Assembly (NCBI GenBank): GCA_016937155.1
Contig: JAFGWM010000038.1
Coordinates: 62,001-126,000, forward strand
From: Deltaproteobacteria bacterium
Lineage (GTDB): Bacteria; Myxococcota_A; Polyangia; HGW-17
Length of the DNA stretch: 64,000 bases
Reading direction: 5' to 3'
Shown: piece after piece, positions 57,959 to 64,000 of the stretch
Layout: every line of letters starts with the position of its first letter
Position numbering within the stretch: position 1 is the first letter of the stretch
Program-made: the position numbers and the translations under genes
The notes under the pieces: model-generated
The model's input: only the letters and a program-made list of their open reading frames with translations
Databases searched by the model: none
Told to the model about the DNA's origin: nothing

Positions 57959-59137
57959 TTACTGATGAGTAATTACAAACTCAACCCTGCGGTTTTTATC
58001 TCTTCCCTTACTGTTATCATTGGAGGCTATCGGTTTTGACAGACCATAGCCCTGACTGACCATTCTGGAAGGATCAATTCCCTTTTTAATGAGGTACTGC
58101 CTGACACTTCTGGCCCGTCTTCTCGACAGCTTAAGATTATAGCGTCTGCCACCCCTGTTATCAGTATGACCTTCTATTCTGACTGTCATGGTCTTTCTTG
58201 ATTTCATGACTTTAACGATTTCATTCAGGAGAGCAAAACTCTTAGATTTTATTTTTGCTTTGTTGTAATCAAAGAATATCTTTTGTTTAAGCTCAATCTT
58301 CTTGACTGTAACCTTGATTAACTTCAATTCATCAGGGCAGCCATCTTCATCCATATAACCGTTTTTAGTCTCAGGTTCATTCGGGCATTTATCCTTGACA
58401 TCGGGAATACCATCTTTGTCATTATCAAAATCAGGACAGCCGTCGTCATCTTCAAAGCCATCAATATCCTCTTTGGTATCTTTGAAGTTATTGGCTTTGT
58501 CTGCATCCTTGCCGGGACACTTGTCAACCTTGTCAGAAAGTCCATCTGAGTCGTTATCGTTATCCGGGCAGCCATCTTCATCTTCAAAGCCATCTTTATC
58601 TTCCTTGGTATCTTCAAAATTGTTGGCTTTATCTGCATCTTTGCCAGGACACTTGTCTTTTGTATCTTCTACCCCATCAGCATCATTATCCTTATCAGGG
58701 CAACCGTCGGAATCTTCAAAACCGTCCTTATCCTCAGGATCATTTGGACATTTGTCCTTGTCGTCAGGAATTCCATCACCATCAGTATCAAGTATTTTAA
58801 CGGTCAGTTTTATGGGAGCTTTTTTGGGTGTAGTATCCACAACTACTTTTTTGGCACATCTTTCAGGGGGACTTTTTTTGATAGCCTCTCTTGCAGCTTC
58901 CCCTGAAATTTCAAGAAGTTTTTGTGCTTCATGATATTTGCCCTGACTCATTTCATCCTGACTGAATTCATAGTGAGTTCTGGCTCTGGCAAGTTCCTTT
59001 GGAGCACAGGTGTATGCACCATTCTCCTGTGCAGTTTCAATCAGTTTCTTTATTATTGAACTTTTTCCCTGAAGTTCCACTCCGGAACAGGAGAACAATG
59101 TCATTACACTTAAAAGATAAACAATAACTATCCTCAT
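57959..59137 (-). CDS. OmpA-family protein with thrombospondin type-3-like repeats
   Basis: DTDGDGIPDDKDKCPNDPEDKDGFEDSDGCPDKDND repeats; OmpA domain VRIEGHTDNRGGRRYNLKLSRRRARSVRQYLIKKGIDPSRMVSQGYG. Confidence 0.92.
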   Translation of the reverse strand: MRIVIVYLLSVMTLFSCSGVELQGKSSIIKKLIETAQENGAYTCAPKELARARTHYEFSQDEMSQGKYHEAQKLLEISGEAAREAIKKSPPERCAKKVVVDTTPKKAPIKLTVKILDTDGDGIPDDKDKCPNDPEDKDGFEDSDGCPDKDNDADGVEDTKDKCPGKDADKANNFEDTKEDKDGFEDEDGCPDNDNDSDGLSDKVDKCPGKDADKANNFKDTKEDIDGFEDDDGCPDFDNDKDGIPDVKDKCPNEPETKNGYMDEDGCPDELKLIKVTVKKIELKQKIFFDYNKAKIKSKSFALLNEIVKVMKSRKTMTVRIEGHTDNRGGRRYNLKLSRRRARSVRQYLIKKGIDPSRMVSQGYGLSKPIASNDNSKGRDKNRRVEFVITHQ

Positions 59138-59535
59138 TTTGCTGCCTCATTTTTCTTTATTATGAGAACCTGAGGCTTTTTATCCTGCTCCACTGAAGGA
59201 TCTTTCTTTTCAGTGTCACTTTTACCGAGATCCACATCAACTTTCATTCTGTTAACACTTATCTTCTGAGCAGTATCACTCATTTTTTGAGATTTTTCAC
59301 CATATCTTACAGCATCCTGATAGTCACCATAACCAGCTTTATGCCTTGCTCTTCCAAGATAATAAAAAGCCGACCAATACTCATATGGACTGTATTTTTC
59401 GGCCTTGGCTTCCTTTGCACCAGAAAATTCCCTGTTGGCTTTAAGGCCAACCTGGCTCATATACTCAATTGGGCCACATCCTGCAGCGCCAATTACCATT
59501 AAAAAAAATAAAATCTTAAGTTCAGGTCGTATCAT
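59134..59535 (-). CDS. Lipoprotein, DUF4398-like
   Basis: VIGAAGCGP lipobox; AEKYSPYEYWSAFYYLGRARHKAGYGDYQDAVRYGEKSQKMSDTA; overlaps OmpA-like gene start by 4 nt. Confidence 0.62.
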   Translation of the reverse strand: MIRPELKILFFLMVIGAAGCGPIEYMSQVGLKANREFSGAKEAKAEKYSPYEYWSAFYYLGRARHKAGYGDYQDAVRYGEKSQKMSDTAQKISVNRMKVDVDLGKSDTEKKDPSVEQDKKPQVLIIKKNEAAK

Positions 59536-59606
59536 TTTATCAGGATCCTACCAGTGTAACATTATATGTACCAGTTTAAGGTACGGCAAATTTATCAGTT
59601 TTCCTG

Positions 59607-60098
59607 TCATGTGACAAGGTACTTTTCCCCATCAAGAATACCGCAAAACTCGGGATTAACAATGGACATAAGTTCCAGTTCCTTTGTTTTCATCATCAGA
59701 GCATTTTCTTCCGAGTCATGATCATATCCTAAAAGATGAGCAATACCATGAACAAAAAGCCTCGCAAGACTATATTGAATGTCCCCGGAATTCTCTCTCT
59801 CCAACCATTGCAGATTTATTACAATATCACCAAGAGGTGGTGGGATCTCGCCTGAGACATCAGGATTTCTCACCTCTGATGGATCACTTGCGGGAAATGA
59901 CAGAACATCAGTTGTGGTTCCTATGTTTCTCCACAGAGTATTAAGTCTGGTGATATATTCATCATCACAAATTGTAATGGAGAGATCACTTCTTTGCAGT
60001 TGGAGTTTCCTGAGAACCTTTTCGGCTTTCCTTCGGAGCCACTCTCTCCTTGTCCGGTTCGACAACCGGGAGGGCTGATGAGTTACGGCGATTGGCAT
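59607..60098 (-). CDS. ybeY: Endoribonuclease YbeY
   Basis: DDEYITRLNTLWRNIGTTTDVLSFP, GDIVINLQWLE, FVHGIAHLLGYDHDSEENALMM. Confidence 0.92.
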   Translation of the reverse strand: MPIAVTHQPSRLSNRTRREWLRRKAEKVLRKLQLQRSDLSITICDDEYITRLNTLWRNIGTTTDVLSFPASDPSEVRNPDVSGEIPPPLGDIVINLQWLERENSGDIQYSLARLFVHGIAHLLGYDHDSEENALMMKTKELELMSIVNPEFCGILDGEKYLVT

Positions 60099-62460
60099 TT
60101 CTATCTCCCTGACCAGGGTAAGCGACCCTTTCATGATGCATGGAACTAAGAGTTGCAATAAAACTGCTTGCAATAATGCTTAGATCTCTCAGTGTCAATT
60201 CACATGCATCCAACTGGCCATCTGTAAATTTTTTATTTATTATAGAAAGAACTGTTTCCTTAATTGTATTGACATCAAATTTGGAATTACGACCACTATT
60301 CTGAAGGTTGACAACCTTACTTTTTACCGCAGCTTCAACAGTATCAGCAAGCATCAGTATACCTGCCTCTCTGGTCTGTGGTATCGGTCCCGGATATCTG
60401 TACTCATCTTCACTGACAACTTCCTCAGGACCTGCATTTTCCTTTGCTCTGGAATAAAAATACTCGATTAATGTACTTCCATGATGGGAAGTTGCAGTAT
60501 CGATGACTGCCATAGGAAAACCTGCTTTTTCTAGTATTTCCCTGCTATCCTTCACATGGTTTTTAATCACCAGTGCACTCATTGAAGGCTTGAGTTTATT
60601 GTGGGGGTTATCACCAGCCTGATTCTCAATAAAATATTTCGGCTGTCTGGTTTTTCCTATATCGTGATACATTGCTGCAATTTTAACAAGCAAGCCATTT
60701 GCTCCAACCCTTTTTGCAGCAGAAAATGCAAGTTCACTGACCTGCTGGGAATGCTGAAAAGTACCACTTGCTTTCTCTCTGAGTTCAACAAGTAAAGGGT
60801 GCTCGGTATTGGCAAGTTCCAGCATCTTAATATCAGTGATATAATCTCCCAGATGCTCCACCAGGGGAAGAAGGGCTGATAGAATTACACTTAAAATAAC
60901 TCCACCGATCCCAACGGCCAGAAAATATCTGAAAGAATCCACCTGAAAAAGCTCACCCGATACAAGTCTGTATAGACCCATGACAAGCAGTCCCGATACA
61001 ATAATACCAAGGCCGGCTTTCCAGAGGACATATCTGTGTTCAATTTTTGACGCCATTCCCGATGAAATAAGACCGGTTATAAAATAATAAAGAGCAAGAT
61101 GAACCTGTCCCTGAATACCCCATGTTGCCAGAAAACTTACAGCAATAATGAAAAACACACTCATTCTTGCGCCCATAAGTACCCTGACCAGAATTGCACT
61201 TCCAGCAGCAGGGAAAATAGCAGGAATAATCACGGGATCAGCATTCTGATAAACAGCACCTGAAATAAAAACTGCAGTCTTAACCAGAGAAAGTACAAGA
61301 ATAATCAACAGACCTGCGACTACAAAATCCTTTGGGGATCCTCTTTTTCCACCAAACTGCAATGTGGCAGACCACCCTATGAGGGCAAAAAACATGGTGA
61401 TAATTCCGAAATACCCTAAAAACCAGAGAATTCTTTCCCATAGTGGTGCAATCATGGAATTCTGAATTTTTACAGTTTCCAGAGTTACCCTTTCCCCCGA
61501 CTTCAGAATAACACTTCCCTTAAAAAATTTTCTTGAAGAAGTTGTATAATTTCTTCTAATTTCTTTTCTTCTTTTTTCAGTAAGTTCAGGACGGCTTTCA
61601 ATACCCAGTGCAAAACGTTTTCCGGATCCGTTAAGATGAGATTTTATAAAACTCAGCGCCAGAATAAGCAGCGCTCTTCTGGAATCCCTGTCGAGGCTTT
61701 CCTTATCACCCAATGCAAATCTGGTTTCAATTTCACTTTCGAAAAGAGCACTGAGTTTTTTCAGGTCTACAACCTCCTTGTAATCCGGACCAATATCCAC
61801 TTTTACAACCCTGTCTAAAGTTTCACTGTCTCTTGAATAACTGAGTACTTCCACTCCCTTTGGGTGCTTTTTTTTAAGAGAATCTCTATCTTCTACCAGA
61901 ATAAGATCCTTCAGAACACTGCTGTACAGGATTCTGAGATTCTGCTTCACCCTTGTCATTCCTATGGTGTTATAAAGTGACCAGAAAGTCAGTCCTTCAA
62001 GTTTGGTGCCGGCAAGACTGTTGAAACGCTCTCTTGCAAGTTCATCTTTTCCTCTGAAAATTGGATCATTCAATGCTCTGAAGGCAAATTTAATGTCACT
62101 GTTCCACAGATCCAGCCATGCATTTCTTCTGATACTGAAAACAGGTTTTACGCTTTTTGCCTCTTCCTCACTTTTTATTCTTATAAGTTCAGAATCTGGG
62201 ACAAAGGTAAACTCCCGTTTTGAGATAATAGGTTTTACAGCTTTTTTCCCAATATCACCACGTTTCAGCGTATCCGGAAAAAGATCTGAAATATTAACTA
62301 CCAAAGCAGTTACAGCAGCTGTGAACGATAGAAAAATTATAATCCAGGAGGACAGGGGTGTTCTTTTCCCCCCATTCGAATCAACAACAGGATTGTCAAT
62401 GGCGCTTTCAGTGTTTCTGGAAACAAGTTTCAGTGTATTTCTAGCATTCATATAAAGCAT
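59986..62460 (-). CDS. 7TM-HD family HDIG-domain phosphohydrolase, PgpH-like
   Basis: Extracellular 7TMR-HDED-like N-term, multi-TM, HD domain GTFQHSQQVSELAFSAAKRVGANGLLVKIAAMYHDIGKTRQPKYFIENQ, SHHGST. Confidence 0.92.
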   Translation of the reverse strand: MLYMNARNTLKLVSRNTESAIDNPVVDSNGGKRTPLSSWIIIFLSFTAAVTALVVNISDLFPDTLKRGDIGKKAVKPIISKREFTFVPDSELIRIKSEEEAKSVKPVFSIRRNAWLDLWNSDIKFAFRALNDPIFRGKDELARERFNSLAGTKLEGLTFWSLYNTIGMTRVKQNLRILYSSVLKDLILVEDRDSLKKKHPKGVEVLSYSRDSETLDRVVKVDIGPDYKEVVDLKKLSALFESEIETRFALGDKESLDRDSRRALLILALSFIKSHLNGSGKRFALGIESRPELTEKRRKEIRRNYTTSSRKFFKGSVILKSGERVTLETVKIQNSMIAPLWERILWFLGYFGIITMFFALIGWSATLQFGGKRGSPKDFVVAGLLIILVLSLVKTAVFISGAVYQNADPVIIPAIFPAAGSAILVRVLMGARMSVFFIIAVSFLATWGIQGQVHLALYYFITGLISSGMASKIEHRYVLWKAGLGIIVSGLLVMGLYRLVSGELFQVDSFRYFLAVGIGGVILSVILSALLPLVEHLGDYITDIKMLELANTEHPLLVELREKASGTFQHSQQVSELAFSAAKRVGANGLLVKIAAMYHDIGKTRQPKYFIENQAGDNPHNKLKPSMSALVIKNHVKDSREILEKAGFPMAVIDTATSHHGSTLIEYFYSRAKENAGPEEVVSEDEYRYPGPIPQTREAGILMLADTVEAAVKSKVVNLQNSGRNSKFDVNTIKETVLSIINKKFTDGQLDACELTLRDLSIIASSFIATLSSMHHERVAYPGQGDRNANRRNSSALPVVEPDKERVAPKESRKGSQETPTAKK

Positions 62461-62781
62461 CCAAATTTTAAAACAACAGCAGACACCGCCCTAAAATATA
62501 ATAATAGAGATTAAAAATCCATTACTAATGACCTGATACTGTCCCAATTCACAGTAAAATCAAAATTACCTGTAAAAAAACCAGTGGATATAGTTTTCTT
62601 CAAAGAATTTTATCTCTGTCTTTTCAGGATTTTTAACGGAATTATCAATACAGAGGGAATTGGGAAAAATAATCGTGGGTTATATATTGATTGTTATGCA
62701 TAATTCTGATAATTTTCGCCCCGTGCTTTTTAAGTACCACTTAATGACTGTAAGTTATGTATTGATAATATGGAGTTTAGC

Positions 62782-63843
62782 GTGGCAAAAAAGAAAAAAC
62801 ATGTAATGAGCAAAGAAGAACTTAGACAACCTGACGTTATTTCAGGTTTTTTCATTAATCAATGGAAATGGATAAATAGCCACTGGAAGGGTATCGGACT
62901 TGGCATAGCAGGTGTTGGTCTCGTTGCTCTGGGTATTGCCATTTACGTATGGTATGCACATGGAAGAGATGAAAAAGCTTCCAGAGCACTTGATAAAAGT
63001 ATCGACAGTATTTTAAGACCCGTCGATGAAAACTCCGTTGAAGAAAAACCGATGAAGGGTCAAAGGAAAGCTGTAAAATCCTTAAAGGATCTGTTTGAAA
63101 ACTCAGATAAAATACTCACCCAATCCCTTAAGGAATGTGGAAGCAGTGATGTCTGCAGTTTCATTCGTTCACTTCGTGGAAGAGTTTCTTTTGAAATGGC
63201 TTTCATTGATAAAGCAAACAAGGAAAAACATCTTAAAGCAGCCATTTCTGACCTTAAAAAAGCTTACAGCGGTATAACAGGCTTTGGATGTGCCAGCTCA
63301 CTTGAAGCACTTGGAATGGCAAAAGAAACCCTTGGGGATTTTAATGGGGCTCTAAAGGTTTACAGAGAACTTACAACTGCTGCAGGAAATGCATATGCAG
63401 GACAGGCCCTCATTCATCAGGGAAGGATTCTGGAACTTCAGGGAAAAATCAAGGAAGCAAAAGATCTCTACAAGGATATCGTAAAAACAAAAACAACGGG
63501 TTCTCTAGAAGCACAGGAAAAACGTCTGAAAGGCCAGTTATCCTATCTCAAGGCAATCTCTCAGATTTCAGGTGGAAATAATGAGAAGCAGATGCAGCAA
63601 CTGATGGGATATTTCAGGAATGCTCAGGCCAGTCTTCAGAATCTTAGAGCCACTGCATCAATTTCCGACCCCGGTTATTATGCAAAACAAAGACTTGCAT
63701 TTCTTGATCTCGGACTTTCATATGAAAGTCAGGAGAAAAAATTAGCAGATCAGCTACCACCAACTGACAACAAAAATCAACCACCTGCAAAAAATTCTGG
63801 AAAGAACGATCGCAAATCTGGAAAAACTCCTGTTGTTAAGTAG
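62782..63843 (+). CDS. Membrane-anchored TPR protein, YfgM-like
   Basis: N-terminal TM GIGLGIAGVGLVALGIAIYVWYAHG followed by TPR-like helices; GTG 62782 with GGAG upstream is a plausible start (ORF extends to ATG 62770). Confidence 0.65.
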   Translation: MAKKKKHVMSKEELRQPDVISGFFINQWKWINSHWKGIGLGIAGVGLVALGIAIYVWYAHGRDEKASRALDKSIDSILRPVDENSVEEKPMKGQRKAVKSLKDLFENSDKILTQSLKECGSSDVCSFIRSLRGRVSFEMAFIDKANKEKHLKAAISDLKKAYSGITGFGCASSLEALGMAKETLGDFNGALKVYRELTTAAGNAYAGQALIHQGRILELQGKIKEAKDLYKDIVKTKTTGSLEAQEKRLKGQLSYLKAISQISGGNNEKQMQQLMGYFRNAQASLQNLRATASISDPGYYAKQRLAFLDLGLSYESQEKKLADQLPPTDNKNQPPAKNSGKNDRKSGKTPVVK

Positions 63844-63851
63844 GAAATTTT

Positions 63852-64000
63852 ATGAAACTTATTGTCGTCCTCTTTTCTCTCGCTGCAGTATCGTGTACCT
63901 CTCCAACTCACAGGGCTATTTCTACGGGTAACGGCCCAACATCTGAAGTGTTCCGCCCCAAGTGGGAAAAAAAACTGATCAAAAACGTCAGATTTTCATC
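63852..64000 (+). CDS. Partial lipoprotein, runs off the right edge (MKLIVVLFSLAAVSCTSPTH...)
   Basis: Manual translation from ATG 63852; lipobox AVSC; not in ORF track. Confidence 0.65.
   Translation, partial: MKLIVVLFSLAAVSCTSPTHRAISTGNGPTSEVFRPKWEKKLIKNVRFS

Noticed and set aside
58395-58934. 179-aa Ser/Leu-rich plus-strand ORF
   Set aside because: Antisense of the TSP3 repeats in the OmpA-family gene; low complexity reflects the repeat
1-64000. CRISPR arrays, anti-phage systems, transposons, prophage, tRNA/rRNA
   Set aside because: No repeat-spacer array, nuclease/toxin cassette, transposase, integrase or cloverleaf-like sequence recognised by eye; a tRNAscan/DefenseFinder run would be needed to exclude fully

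Overview
This is an AT-rich bacterial chromosomal window, densely packed with protein-coding genes on both strands. I recognised no rRNA, tRNA, CRISPR array, transposase or prophage. The protein repertoire looks Myxococcota/deltaproteobacteria-like: an MXAN_5187-type protein, DxDxDG/Cys repeat lipoproteins, TSP3-OmpA, a MYXO-CTERM-like tail, NtrY-like and PAS hybrid kinases, and GldAFG-type ABC genes. The lineage is inferred from motifs only. Recognisable genes include serS, a SctV/FlhA-family export protein, an Omp85-family barrel, pgsA, a Crp/Fnr regulator, a GldA/F/G + DUF4340 operon, iorAB, a nonulosonic-acid surface-glycan operon, cheX, serC, three tandem ferritin-like genes including rubrerythrin, ybeY and a PgpH-type HD hydrolase. 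Observations most worth a second look: (i) a cytidylyltransferase-PseG-like fusion heading a compact nonulosonate/pyruvyltransferase/flippase operon; (ii) a hybrid kinase split from its N-terminal receiver-like segment by a -1 frame change at an A6 run; (iii) a class-II glutamine-amidotransferase-like protein with the catalytic Cys2 replaced by Glu; (iv) a FecR-domain lipoprotein with a very basic repeat tail; (v) modular Cys-rich and Asn/Thr-linker surface proteins; (vi) a GC-rich inverted repeat enclosing three TCTCCTC motifs; (vii) a perfect 50-bp tandem duplication upstream of serC; (viii) a ~110-bp ybeY/pgpH out-of-frame overlap. I found no clearly new defence or mobile system. All homology calls come from motif recognition by eye, with no database search.
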